A DNA stretch of 64,000 nt from Gracilimonas sp. (lineage in GTDB: Bacteria > Bacteroidota > Rhodothermia > Balneolales > Balneolaceae): the NCBI RefSeq assembly GCF_014762685.1, contig NZ_JABURM010000005.1:1426001-1490000 (forward strand), written 5' to 3'. Position numbers and translations under genes: made by a program. The notes below the pieces were generated by a model. It saw only the letters and a list, made by a program, of their open reading frames with translations. It did no database searches and had not been told where the DNA came from. Shown piece after piece: positions 34,201 through 42,898 of the stretch; the stretch's first letter is position 1, and each line of letters begins with the position of its first letter.

Positions 34201-34860
34201 TTGAGCCGTTCCCCTTATAACAGGTTTATCCGGAGTCAAAGCTCGATTTCGGTGATCGATGATCCACTGTTCATCAATCATCTCGTTCATCACTTCCGGA
34301 GGAATCTGTTCAATCTTTTGCACTTCATGCGATGTTCTGAATCCATCAAAGAAATGAAGAAACGGAATCCTTGATTCCAGTGTAGCGACATGTGAAATCA
34401 GAGCCATATCCATGGCTTCCTGTACACTGTTAGAACTTAGCATCGCCATGCCGGTCATGCGAGAAGCCATCACATCACTATGATCCCCAAAAATCGAAAG
34501 CGCATGAGTTGCTACCGATCTTGCTGCAACATGAACCACAGCCGGAGTCAACTCTCCTGCAATTTTAAACAAGTTCGGGATCATTAATAACAACCCCTGG
34601 GAGGCCGTAAATGTTGCGGCCATTGCTCCCGATTGAAGAGCCCCATGCAAAGTCCCTGCTGCACCTCCCTCGCTTTGAAGCTCAACAACTTCCGGAACGG
34701 TTCCCCAAATGTTTTTCTTTCCGGCCATTGTCCATTCATCCGACCACTCTCCCATTGGGGAAGCCGGGGTAATAGGATATATCGCTATTACCTCGCTTAG
34801 ATTATGCGCTACATACGCGGCTGCTTCGTTTGCGTCAATAGTTAACTTCTTTTTCGGCAT
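31279..34860 (-). CDS. nifJ: Pyruvate:ferredoxin (flavodoxin) oxidoreductase
   Basis: 1193 residues, the usual single-chain length. Order: pyrimidine domain (AYPITPASPMGEWSDEW), TKI/gamma regions, a 2[4Fe-4S] domain with CIQCGKCMMVCP at about 693 and CTGCELCVEVCP at about 753, then the TPP domain with CAGCGETPYIKL at about 827, NATGCSS and GGDGWAYDIGYGGLDHV. It converts pyruvate, CoA and oxidised ferredoxin to acetyl-CoA, CO2 and reduced ferredoxin. The next upstream gene is an Rrf2 regulator; DHODH-like, ferredoxin and KorAB genes follow. It supplies low-potential electrons to the cluster. Confidence 0.97.
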   Translation of the reverse strand: MPKKKLTIDANEAAAYVAHNLSEVIAIYPITPASPMGEWSDEWTMAGKKNIWGTVPEVVELQSEGGAAGTLHGALQSGAMAATFTASQGLLLMIPNLFKIAGELTPAVVHVAARSVATHALSIFGDHSDVMASRMTGMAMLSSNSVQEAMDMALISHVATLESRIPFLHFFDGFRTSHEVQKIEQIPPEVMNEMIDEQWIIDHRNRALTPDKPVIRGTAQNPDVFFQARESVNSYYDACPEIVQKTMNKFAELGGRQYQLFEYHGPDDAERVIILMGSGAETAHETVDRMNAKGEKVGLIKVRLFRPFSMNHLIQSLPDTVKGIAVLDRTKEPGSTGEPLYNDVLAAIQENRVEGWKPFAEELKVINGRYGLSSKEFTPPMIARIFDELKEQKPKNHFTIGINDDVTKTSLDYTADGWDTDKEVFEGLFYGLGADGTVSANKNSIKIIGDNTDNYAQGYFVYDSKKSGATTVSHLRFGQNPIRSAYLIDKAKFVACHQFQFLNRLDMLKHARPGATFLLNAPYSPDEVWEQIPNKVQQQIIDKGLKFYSIDAYKVARENGMGTRINTVMQTCFFAISEILPKEKAIFLIKDAIKKAYGNKGEEILQSNYKAVDNSVENLFEVKVPAKASSEIEMRPAVPKEAPDYVQKVIAEIIAGNGDNLPVSSFEADGTFPTGTTQWEKRNIAQEIPVLEPDICIQCGKCMMVCPHAVIRMKAYDGEWLNSAPETFKYMDAKGREWPDNTKISIQVSPEDCTGCELCVEVCPAKDRKEVGRKALNMAAIDPLIEQEKENWEHFLRIPEYKREDLKTETVKGAQFLQPLFEFSGACAGCGETPYIKLITQLYGDRMVIANATGCSSIYGGNLPSTPYTTNSQGLGPAWSNSLFEDNAEFGLGFRLTIDKQQEQARELLSNMNGAVDAGLKEEILKADQSTEPGIFEQRERVSKLKEILKKSDSKDASMLYSIADYLVRKSVWIFGGDGWAYDIGYGGLDHVLASGRDVNILVMDTEVYSNTGGQCSKATPLGAVAKFAAAGKRVAKKDLGLMSVNGGKAYVARIAMGANDMQTMKAIIEAERYPGPSIIIAYSHCIAHGYDMKDGLTQQKLAVDSGYWPLFRFDPTKVDEGKNPFQLDSKAPKISLKDYAYNEMRYLMLAKSQPKIAKELITQAQKEVKEQWHVYEQMEKVYEPESEEMPEE

Positions 34861-34931
34861 TGGAAAATTCCTCCGGGGGTTATTAAATCAGTAAATTTGT
34901 TCAATGTTATATTCGTTGCTTTCATTGCTTA

Positions 34932-35369
34932 TCACTTCGTAAACTTTGCGAGACTATCCCCATTCAGGATATCTTCAGTAAGTGCCTCCAGGGTTTTCGT
35001 CTCAAAAAGGTCTCGTACATGGTCCCTTATCCGCTTATAATCTGTATGAATCGGGCAAGGATCCTCTTCATTGCATTCCCTGAATCCAATTCCACATTGG
35101 TTAAATATGTCAAGCCCATCAATAGCTTTAACGATTTCAATGAGTGTTATCTCTTCCGGGGCACGATTAAGCCGAAATCCACCATGTGGTCCTTTCATTG
35201 AAATCAAAAGTTTATGCTTTACCAACAGCTGCAATATTTTGCTCAAAAAATGCTGCGGAATATTCTTGTCATTGGCAATTTCATTGAGACTTATATTCTT
35301 TTCTTCCGTCGAGTGAGATGCGATGTAAAACATCGCCTGCAATCCGTAATGGCATGAGGCAGAAAACAT
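34932..35369 (-). CDS. Rrf2-family regulator with three conserved Cys (copy A)
   Basis: 145 residues. Winged HTH at the N-terminus (YGLQAMFYIASHSTEEKNISLNEIANDKNIPQHFLSKILQLLVKHKLLISMKGPHGGFRL) and a cysteine loop CGIGFRECNEEDPCPIH (C-x6-C-x5-C), the likely [2Fe-2S] ligands. Rrf2 proteins such as IscR and NsrR sense iron-sulfur status, NO or redox. Directly upstream of nifJ on the same strand, so it may regulate PFOR and ferredoxin genes. A paralogue precedes it. Confidence 0.92.
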   Translation of the reverse strand: MFSASCHYGLQAMFYIASHSTEEKNISLNEIANDKNIPQHFLSKILQLLVKHKLLISMKGPHGGFRLNRAPEEITLIEIVKAIDGLDIFNQCGIGFRECNEEDPCPIHTDYKRIRDHVRDLFETKTLEALTEDILNGDSLAKFTK

Positions 35370-35445
35370 AAATCTTTGATTGAAAGGTTAAGTTATATGC
35401 TGTTTATACATCTTCTCAACGACAATGATATAAATAAAGATTTTT

Positions 35446-35458
35446 AGATATAAAACTC
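35446..35458 (-). promoter_or_regulatory. Shared upstream element of Rrf2 copy A
   Basis: Plus-strand AGATATAAAACTC. The same 13-mer lies at 36112-36124 before copy B, both about 75-90 bp upstream of the start codons, and flanking bases also agree. Here it is within TTTAGA-N8-TCTAAA, an inverted repeat. Candidate promoter or Rrf2 operator. Confidence 0.5.
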
Positions 35459-35591
35459 TAAATTTAATTTAAATAAAAATGAAGTCGTCTACAAAATAAA
35501 TACTCTATTTAGTAATGGTCTAAACTGTTGAGGTACAAACTGCTTTTTGGCATACTGTAAACAAAGGTTTTGAAATTTAAAAACAGGGAAA

Positions 35592-36038
35592 TCAGCCGGG
35601 AATTTTCTTCATATTAATAATGCTATCCCCTTGCTCAACTTCTTCAATAAGTTTTTTAAGGGTCTTGTTTTCAAACAAATTCTGAACCTTGTCCCTTACT
35701 TTTTTGAAGTCATGATGAATGGGACACGGGTGGCTGTCGCTGCATTTCTTAAACCCGATTCCACATTGAGTAAATACTCCCATGCCATCAATAGCTTCAA
35801 TTATTTGTATCAAAGCAATCTCATCCGCAGACTTTCTCAGCTTAAAACCGCCATTTGGGCCTTTCATGGAATCAATCAATTCATTCTTTACAAGCTCCTG
35901 CAAAATTTTACTTAAAAAATGTTTGGGTATCTCCTGGTTCTCTGCTATTTCGGTTAATCCCACATTTTTATCATTGGATGAATACATAGCAATATAAAGC
36001 ATAGCCTGAAGACCATAATGGCAAGATGTTGAAAACAT
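35592..36038 (-). CDS. Rrf2-family regulator with three conserved Cys (copy B)
   Basis: 148 residues, paralogous to copy A over the whole length. HTH: NVGLTEIAENQEIPKHFLSKILQELVKNELIDSMKGPNGGFKLRK. Cysteine loop CGIGFKKCSDSHPCPIH has the same C-x6-C-x5-C spacing. The tandem pair lies between a Cys-rich HEPN-like gene and nifJ. One may sense iron-sulfur or redox state and the other a different signal, which is inference. Confidence 0.92.
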   Translation of the reverse strand: MFSTSCHYGLQAMLYIAMYSSNDKNVGLTEIAENQEIPKHFLSKILQELVKNELIDSMKGPNGGFKLRKSADEIALIQIIEAIDGMGVFTQCGIGFKKCSDSHPCPIHHDFKKVRDKVQNLFENKTLKKLIEEVEQGDSIINMKKIPG

Positions 36039-36111
36039 AGTTTGTTCTTAATTATTTAATTTAATCTATGGGCTAATTAGCAAGCCCTTCCTGTTTGTTT
36101 AAAAGATTTAA

Positions 36112-36124
36112 AGATATAAAACTC
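36112..36124 (-). promoter_or_regulatory. Shared upstream element of Rrf2 copy B
   Basis: AGATATAAAACTC on the plus strand, identical to the element before copy A at 35446-35458, at a similar distance from the start codon. Likely a common promoter or autoregulatory site. Confidence 0.5.
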
Positions 36125-36197
36125 CTTTTTAATTCCCGAAATTTTTTAACTCATTCAAAAGCTTTCGAATATTTTAAGTTTAGACTATAAACTATCC

Positions 36198-36611
36198 TCA
36201 TAATAAAGACGGCTTCTTTTCAATTAAAATTTCCCGGACGCTTTCTGAAAGATCTGAGCAATAATTTACTTTGTCCACATTTGTACAATACACAAGATCC
36301 TCTTCTCCTTCTTCTTGCATTTTATGACACTTACAACTCAACATTGAAAAGTCGATGCTTTTTAAAGCTTCATTGTATTTGCTGTTGTATTTAATGAGCT
36401 TTTCCAGAGTGTTATCTTCCTGAACAGGATCATTGTTTTCTTCAGCATTTACCAGGGATAATCCCAACAAATACTTATATAGTGCTTGCCTTGTGAATAC
36501 ACAGGCAGAAAAATTTACTACATCCTCTATAGGACGATAAAGCTCTTTCTTCGCGTGTCTTAAATCCTCTTCAGCATCCGCAAACAGTTTTTTTAAGTTC
36601 GATTTTTTCAT
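36198..36611 (-). CDS. HEPN-like Cys-rich small protein
   Basis: 137 residues. The first two thirds look HEPN-like: DAEEDLRHAKKELYRPIEDVVNFSACVFTRQALYKYLLGLSLV then DNTLEKLIKYNSKYNEALKSIDFSML. The C-terminal part is Cys-rich: LSCKCHKMQEEGEEDLVYCTNVDKVNYC, which could bind a metal or cluster. I do not recognise a named family. It lies between nuoN and the Rrf2 pair on the same strand. No R-x4-6-H RNase motif typical of active HEPN nucleases is evident. Confidence 0.6.
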   Translation of the reverse strand: MKKSNLKKLFADAEEDLRHAKKELYRPIEDVVNFSACVFTRQALYKYLLGLSLVNAEENNDPVQEDNTLEKLIKYNSKYNEALKSIDFSMLSCKCHKMQEEGEEDLVYCTNVDKVNYCSDLSESVREILIEKKPSLL

Positions 36612-36772
36612 GGCATTATGGATTTATGGTTACTGTTATAATCTATGCGCTCATCAAATGGCGGTGATAGATGTCTCCCTAAACCGAAATAAAATTCTTC
36701 ATTGAATTCTATTACTAACTCCGGTTAAGAAGCTTGTAATTTCATTTCCTCAACAAATACTCTTTACCATTA

Positions 36773-38263
36773 CTACATACCGAACATGTTGATTGAATTT
36801 TTTGCAAAGTTTAGAACCGGTTCAAAGTAAATGCCTAACAAAACTGTTGGTATTAACAACAAAAAGAGAACTATTCGAGCTCCTGTATTAAATTTCAGCA
36901 GACTTGTATCACCTTCCGGCTTAAAGAAAAACATATTTCGTGATACCCGTATATAGTAGAAAAGCGATATCACCGTAGTGACACCTGCTATTGCTACAAG
37001 CCATATCCACCCGGCACTAACTGCGGCTCCAAATATGTAAAGCTTAGCGATGAACCCTCCGGTGGGAGGAATGCCCGTTAGAGATACCAGGAATATGGTC
37101 ATGGCTACACTTTCCACTGGTGCCCGGAAGCCGAGCCCCTTGTATTCTTCAATTGATTCTGTTCCCAGTTTATTGGAAAAGAGCATGGCTACATAAAAAG
37201 CTCCAAGATTCATAAACAGATAGATGAACAGATAGATCATGATAGAAGCGAGACCTTCTTCAGCTAAAATCACCAATCCCATCAATAGATACCCGGCATG
37301 AGCAATGCTTGAGTAAGCAAGCATTCGCTTAATGTTATCTTGTCGCAATGCAGTCAGATTACCTACAATCATAGCTAAAGCAGCCATTCCTCCCAAAAGT
37401 ATATTCCAGTGAATACCTTCAATAACCTGCCAAACCCCGGTTGCCATTACTCCTTCTGAGTCAATGAATGTAAGGGTGAAAAAACGAACCAATAAACCGA
37501 AAGCAGCTATTTTTGATGCCACTGCAAGAATCGCAGCTATTGAAATTGGAGCTCCCTCATAAACATCCGGTGCCCAAAAATGGAATGGGACCACTGCAAT
37601 TTTAAAACCAAGCCCTACTATAATGAGTAGAATGGATAAATTCAGCAGTAATGACTGACTTGAACCGGCAACAAGGGCTTCATTCATTCCATACATATCA
37701 GTAGCCCCGGTGATACCAATCAGCAGCGAAATTCCATATAGCATCACCCCTGACGAAACCGCTCCATAGATAATGTACTTCAGGGAAGATTCGGCTGATT
37801 TATGTCTTTTTTTAGTAAAGCCAACCAGTACATAAGAGCTAATACTCGTCAGTTCAAAAGCAAGGTACATAAACAGGAGATTAGTAGAACCTACCATAAG
37901 TAACATGCCCAGCATCATTCCGGAGAGCAACATATAATATTCTCCGATGCGGGATTTGTATTCCTCAAGCTCCTTGCTTTGCAACGAAAAGAATACAATA
38001 AAGATGCCGGTGAGCACCAACAAAACTTTAAAAAATACCGCAAACGGGTCAACAACAACCATATCGTAAAATACAGCCTCGCTCCGGCCTAATTGCATCA
38101 ATACAAAAATCCCGGTAAGCACTAATCCACCCAGAAATATATATCCGGTTGTATTACTTTCTTTTTTGATCAACAGATCTGCCACTATAATTACACAAAG
38201 TGTAAGAACAAGGATGATCTCCGGGTAAAACTGACTTAAACTATATAGGGTATGTTCAATCAT
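36773..38263 (-). CDS. nuoN: Complex I subunit NuoN (first operon)
   Basis: 496 residues, about 14 TM helices. Antiporter-like Proton_antipo_M core: MYLAFELTSISSYVLVGF, KIAVVPFHFWAPDVYEGAP, ASKIAAFGLLVRFF and RMLAYSSIAHAGYLLMGL, with conserved Glu in AFELTS and Lys in ASKIA expected in the proton path. Last of the eleven-gene nuo operon. Translocates protons or Na+ in the membrane arm. Confidence 0.95.
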   Translation of the reverse strand: MIEHTLYSLSQFYPEIILVLTLCVIIVADLLIKKESNTTGYIFLGGLVLTGIFVLMQLGRSEAVFYDMVVVDPFAVFFKVLLVLTGIFIVFFSLQSKELEEYKSRIGEYYMLLSGMMLGMLLMVGSTNLLFMYLAFELTSISSYVLVGFTKKRHKSAESSLKYIIYGAVSSGVMLYGISLLIGITGATDMYGMNEALVAGSSQSLLLNLSILLIIVGLGFKIAVVPFHFWAPDVYEGAPISIAAILAVASKIAAFGLLVRFFTLTFIDSEGVMATGVWQVIEGIHWNILLGGMAALAMIVGNLTALRQDNIKRMLAYSSIAHAGYLLMGLVILAEEGLASIMIYLFIYLFMNLGAFYVAMLFSNKLGTESIEEYKGLGFRAPVESVAMTIFLVSLTGIPPTGGFIAKLYIFGAAVSAGWIWLVAIAGVTTVISLFYYIRVSRNMFFFKPEGDTSLLKFNTGARIVLFLLLIPTVLLGIYFEPVLNFAKNSINMFGM

Positions 38264-38339
38264 ATCAGTAATTGAGTCTGTGTGGATTACCGTTTTCCGT
38301 TTTGGGTATAATGCCGGTGAAATTTGAAATTGCCATCTT

Positions 38340-39926
38340 TTAGTTCCCTCCCACTGTTACAAATTCAACTAAATGGCTCAATGATATATTCATCAACTCT
38401 ATTACCGGCGATGGATATATCCCAAGCATAATGATGAGTATGATTAGTGGTACAAACATCAGGATCTCTCTGGCTGTGAGGTCTTTCAGGTCTTTAAGCT
38501 TTTCAGGAGTTTTACCCAGGAATACTCGCTGAATAGTCCACAATATGTAGCCGGCAGTTATAATTATACCCGTTACAGATATCATGGCGATCCACTTGTA
38601 AGCTTCGAATGCCCCCAAGAAGGAGAACAGTTCACTTACAAATCCATTTAAACCCGGTAAACCAAGAGCCGCAAACATACCTATCATGGCTATACCGGTA
38701 TATTTTGGCATTTGATTGGCTATTCCACCAAAATCATACAACCCGCGTGTGTGTGTCCGGTCGTAGAGCACTCCAACCGCAAGGAAAAGCACGGCGGTGA
38801 TAATACCGTGGTTAAACATTTGAAGGACACCCCCAACCATACCCTGCGTATTAAGTGCTGCAATTCCAAGCACTACAATTCCCATATGACTGATAGATGA
38901 ATAGGCGATCAGCTTTTTGAAATCATCCTGGGCCATGGCGCAAAGGGCTCCATAAATAATACTGACCATACCCAGTGCAGCCATGAAGTACACAAAATAG
39001 ATGGTTGCGTCAGGAAAAATTGGGAAGTTGATGCGGAGGATTCCATAGGTGCCGAGTTTCAGCAATACACCGGCTAAAATTACGCTAATCGGTGTTGGAG
39101 CCTCAACGTGAGCATCGGGAAGCCAAGTGTGGAACGGGAAAAGCGGAATTTTGATGGCAAAGTTGATGAATAATGCCATCCACGCTACATAACGCCATGT
39201 GGTATCAACGCCGGAAAGCAGCCCTCCATCCACAAAATTATCCGGGTTCATCATGTGCAAAATATTGAAAGTATGCACGGACTGTCCGGTAGCAGGATCG
39301 GTATAAGCCACACTAAAGTAAAGGGCCAGCATGGTTAGCAACATCAAAATACCCCCTACAAATGTGTACAGGAAGAATTTGATGGCTGCATATTCCCGTC
39401 GAGGCCCACCCCATAGACCTATCAAAAAGTACATTGGGAGTAACATAGCTTCCCAGAAAATGAAAAAGAGAAAGAAGTCGAGGGAAACAAATACCCCCAT
39501 CATACCGGTTACCAGCAGCAGGTACAGGGCAAAATAACCTTTCACCATTTTATCAATATTCCAGGATGATATCACCCCGATGAATCCAATAAGAGCCGTT
39601 AAGATCACCATCAGGATACTGAGGCCGTCAATTCCCATGAAGTACGAGATCTCAATGCGTCCTACCCATGGAACAGCATCGACTGTAATCCAGCTGAATT
39701 GCTCAACAAACTGGAAACTGTCTGCTTCGTTAATACCGACTTTAGTTCGGTCAAATAAAGCGAAAATAATTCCGGCGATCATCACCTGGGTACCGGTAGC
39801 AATAGCTGCAGTCCAACGTATGGCGTTACGGTTTTTATCAGGAAGCAGTAAAACTACAATCATTCCTGCTATCGGAAGAAAAACGAGCCAGGTTAAAATG
39901 CCAATGCCTAATATTTGAAGTTCCAT
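38340..39926 (-). CDS. nuoM: Complex I subunit NuoM (first operon)
   Basis: 528 residues. Segments FFIFWEAMLLPMYFLIGLWGGPRREYAAIKFFLYT, KIPLFPFHTWLPDAHVEAPTPISVILAGVLLKLGTYGILR and KKLIAYSSISHMGIVVLGI are diagnostic. The membrane Glu of FWEAML and Lys of LKLGTYG belong to the antiporter core. Paralogue of the NuoM at 61214. Confidence 0.96.
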   Translation of the reverse strand: MELQILGIGILTWLVFLPIAGMIVVLLLPDKNRNAIRWTAAIATGTQVMIAGIIFALFDRTKVGINEADSFQFVEQFSWITVDAVPWVGRIEISYFMGIDGLSILMVILTALIGFIGVISSWNIDKMVKGYFALYLLLVTGMMGVFVSLDFFLFFIFWEAMLLPMYFLIGLWGGPRREYAAIKFFLYTFVGGILMLLTMLALYFSVAYTDPATGQSVHTFNILHMMNPDNFVDGGLLSGVDTTWRYVAWMALFINFAIKIPLFPFHTWLPDAHVEAPTPISVILAGVLLKLGTYGILRINFPIFPDATIYFVYFMAALGMVSIIYGALCAMAQDDFKKLIAYSSISHMGIVVLGIAALNTQGMVGGVLQMFNHGIITAVLFLAVGVLYDRTHTRGLYDFGGIANQMPKYTGIAMIGMFAALGLPGLNGFVSELFSFLGAFEAYKWIAMISVTGIIITAGYILWTIQRVFLGKTPEKLKDLKDLTAREILMFVPLIILIIMLGIYPSPVIELMNISLSHLVEFVTVGGN

Positions 39927-39964
39927 AGTTTAACGTTCTATTAAAGTTTTCTTTTTCATATCCA

Positions 39965-42001
39965 TTATATAAACAGGACAAATAGCACCAGGAAACTGAA
40001 TACTACGTATATCAGGTAGGTCTGTACTTTTCCCGTTTGAATTTTACTTAGCAAACTGCCGGCTCTGTCGGCAGAGGTTGCAGTGGCATTTACCAGCCCG
40101 TCCACAACATTGTTATCGAACCAGCCGCTGATTCTTGAAAGTTTTTCCATTATCACGGCCGACCCATTTACAATTCCATCGATGATATTTTCATCAAACC
40201 ATCTCAATATTCTCGTCAACAACAGGATGCCCCCCACAAATACTTTGTCGTACATCTCATCGAAATACCATTTATTAAGTGCACCTTTGTATAAAAATCC
40301 TGCCTTCTTAGCCATTTCATCGGCACTGATTTTCTTCCACTGATACACTGAAAAAGCCAGTAAAATCCCTCCCGCTGCAATCAGGATAGAGAGTATCATG
40401 GCCGTGGTATGTACGTGGTGTACTGTCTCACTGAAAACTGCATATGTAGCAGGCTGAAGGATTTCCGGAACCATACTCATTGGTCGCGTGATGGCTCCAA
40501 AAAACCACCCGTCTGCAGCTCCAAATGGATTAAAACTGTAGAAGAAAAAGAGGGATAAGGAAGCAAGTACCATCAAAGGTATAGTCATCACTTTTGGAGA
40601 CTCTGTAATACCCGAGATCCTGAGCTCACTGGATGGCTTTCCATGAAATGTGAGAATAAGCAGGCGGAACATATAGAAGGCGGTAAGTCCTGCCACTGCA
40701 AATCCAATGACCGGTAACAGCCAATGACCGGTAATAGAGCTGAATGCCAAGCTTCCGGCAAGAATTTCATCCTTGCTTAGGAATCCGGAAGTCAACGGTA
40801 TGCCTGAAATCGCCAGGGTGAATATTAGAAATGTCCAGTATGTAAACGGCATCTTTGATTTCAGCCCACCCATATTCCTGATATCCTGGGCATCTGTATG
40901 ATGATCGTCCTGGGCATGAAGAACCTTGTGCATCGCATAGATTACACTGCCTGAACCGAGGAATAGTCCGGCTTTAAAAGCAGCATGAGTTACCAAATGC
41001 ATAAATCCAGCAGTGTACGCTCCTACCCCAAGCGCCATTATCATATATCCAAGCTGACTTATAGTGGAATACGCCAGCACTTTTTTAATATCGTATTGGG
41101 TGATAGCTATGGTTGCAGCAATTAAGGCAGTAATAGCTCCGATGTACGCAATTACAAGCAAGGCTTCTGCCGTTAGCATGGGAAAAACCCGAGCTACCAT
41201 GTAAACACCCGCAGCTACCATCGTTGCGGCGTGAATAAGCGCGCTGACTGGCGTGGGGCCTTCCATGGCATCGGGAAGCCAAACGTGCAGGGGGAATTGT
41301 GCCGATTTACCAACGGCTCCACAGAAAATTAGTATTCCGGCTGCTGTCAGCCAGCCATTGCTTGCAAAGGGAAGCTGACCGGCATCGATCGAAGTAAAAA
41401 TGGTTTCAAAAGTGAAGGTTGAGAATGTGGCAAACAGGATCATAATTCCCAGAAACATCCCGAAGTCACCGACCCTGTTTACAATAAAAGCTTTATTGGC
41501 TGCATTTGAAGCTGATTTCTTCTCATACCAATGACCGATCAATAAATAGGAGCTCAGTCCTACTAATTCCCAAAAAACATACATCAGCAAAAGATTATCC
41601 GTAATTACAATACCAAGCATAGAGAATGAGAAGAAACCCAGGTAGGCAAAATATCTGGAGTAACGGACATCATCCTTCATATACCCCATAGAGAAAAAAT
41701 GCACCAAAGTGCTCACCAGGGTAACAACTACCAACATCACGGCCGCCAGGTTGTCAATCAAAAACCCGAACTCAACATTCATGGAGCCCACAACAGCCCA
41801 GGAAAATGTCATAGTAAACACTTCTGCAGAATGGGAAGTAACTTTGGTGATCAATAAATACAGTGACAACAGGAACGCAATTGAAATAAAACCCGAGGCC
41901 AGCCAGTCGCCTTGCCGGGGCAGCTTTTTCCCAAAAAAGATCATTAGAAGAAATCCTAATAAGGGTAAAAGAAGGATAGTTATAGATAGTTGTGTAAACA
42001 T
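39965..42001 (-). CDS. nuoL: Complex I subunit NuoL (first operon)
   Basis: 678 residues. MYVFWELVGLSSYLLIGHWYEKKSASNAANKAFIVNRVGDFGMFLG, KSAQFPLHVWLPDAMEGPTPVSALIHAATMVAAGVYMVAR and KKVLAYSTISQLGYMIMALGVG are diagnostic. A long C-terminal amphipathic helix and last TM (VYVVFSFLVLFVLFI-like end) follow. It is the distal antiporter subunit. Confidence 0.96.
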   Translation of the reverse strand: MFTQLSITILLLPLLGFLLMIFFGKKLPRQGDWLASGFISIAFLLSLYLLITKVTSHSAEVFTMTFSWAVVGSMNVEFGFLIDNLAAVMLVVVTLVSTLVHFFSMGYMKDDVRYSRYFAYLGFFSFSMLGIVITDNLLLMYVFWELVGLSSYLLIGHWYEKKSASNAANKAFIVNRVGDFGMFLGIMILFATFSTFTFETIFTSIDAGQLPFASNGWLTAAGILIFCGAVGKSAQFPLHVWLPDAMEGPTPVSALIHAATMVAAGVYMVARVFPMLTAEALLVIAYIGAITALIAATIAITQYDIKKVLAYSTISQLGYMIMALGVGAYTAGFMHLVTHAAFKAGLFLGSGSVIYAMHKVLHAQDDHHTDAQDIRNMGGLKSKMPFTYWTFLIFTLAISGIPLTSGFLSKDEILAGSLAFSSITGHWLLPVIGFAVAGLTAFYMFRLLILTFHGKPSSELRISGITESPKVMTIPLMVLASLSLFFFYSFNPFGAADGWFFGAITRPMSMVPEILQPATYAVFSETVHHVHTTAMILSILIAAGGILLAFSVYQWKKISADEMAKKAGFLYKGALNKWYFDEMYDKVFVGGILLLTRILRWFDENIIDGIVNGSAVIMEKLSRISGWFDNNVVDGLVNATATSADRAGSLLSKIQTGKVQTYLIYVVFSFLVLFVLFI

Positions 42002-42039
42002 GTGATATTCTCTGTATGGTTATTTCATTTTCTAGCGTG

Positions 42040-42375
42040 TTACCCTTTCATCAGGCTAATATCATCGATATTTATAGACTTGAAGCGGTTATAAATATTT
42101 AGCACAATGGCCAAGGCAACTGCCGCTTCTGCAGCTGCTATTATGATGACAAACAAACCTATCATCTGTCCATCCAGGGAAAGTTCCGTGAACCGGCTGA
42201 ATGCTATAAAATTGATATTCGCTGAATTCAATATCAGCTCCACGCCCATAAGTACCATGATTATATTTCGCTTCGACAGAACCGCCATCAATCCCAACGC
42301 GAAAAGGATTGCACCTACAATCAAAAAGTGAGTTAAACCGGGTTCTGCAAGCCATTCTATCATATAAAATTCCAT
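42040..42375 (-). CDS. nuoK: Complex I subunit NuoK
   Basis: 111 residues, three TM helices: HFLIVGAILFALGLMAVL, IIMVLMGVELILNSANINFIAF with the conserved membrane Glu, and GLFVIIIAAAEAAVALAIVLNIY with the second Glu. The start is at 42375, or ATG 42363 (MIEWLAEPG). It follows nuoJ by 2 bp. Confidence 0.94.
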   Translation of the reverse strand: MEFYMIEWLAEPGLTHFLIVGAILFALGLMAVLSKRNIIMVLMGVELILNSANINFIAFSRFTELSLDGQMIGLFVIIIAAAEAAVALAIVLNIYNRFKSINIDDISLMKG

Positions 42376-42377
42376 AC

Positions 42378-42896
42378 TTAATTCGTTTGGTTATCAGTTT
42401 TTGTGGACAATCGGGTAGCCATTACTATGGCACCGATAATGGCAATGAGCAGTAACACTCCCACCATAATGAAAGGCAATACATAATCTCCCATCAGCAT
42501 CATGCCGAGACTGTGTACAGTTTCACTGTGCTCAATAGGTTCAGAAATACCCCATTCAGTGGCAGTAAAGGCAAAAATCAAGAATCCCACTGCCGCTACT
42601 GAGAGAAGAGATGCGGGGATAAGGTTTACCGTAACTGTTTTGAAACTGAATGTATGACCTTGGGTTGTCAACATTACGCCAAATAGGATTAGGATTAGGA
42701 TCCCTCCGACATAAACCAAAAGTTGTGTGGCCGCAAGAAAATCGGCATAAAGCAATACATAAAGGGCTGCTACTCCCATCAGTGTAAACATCAACGCAAA
42801 AGCTGAATGCACGATGTTTTTTGAAAACACCATGATTGCAGCTGCAGCGATAGTAATTATTGAAAAGAGATAAAAAAGAATGGCTGTAAATTCCAT
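42378..42896 (-). CDS. nuoJ: Complex I subunit NuoJ
   Basis: 172 residues, five TM helices. FYLFSIITIAAAAIMVFSKNIVHSAFALMFTLMGVAALYVLLYADFLAATQLLVYVGGILILILFGVML is the NuoJ/ND6 pattern, including the pi-bulge YVGGI region. Part of the E-channel of the membrane arm. Confidence 0.94.
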   Translation of the reverse strand: MEFTAILFYLFSIITIAAAAIMVFSKNIVHSAFALMFTLMGVAALYVLLYADFLAATQLLVYVGGILILILFGVMLTTQGHTFSFKTVTVNLIPASLLSVAAVGFLIFAFTATEWGISEPIEHSETVHSLGMMLMGDYVLPFIMVGVLLLIAIIGAIVMATRLSTKTDNQTN

Positions 42897-42898
42897 GG

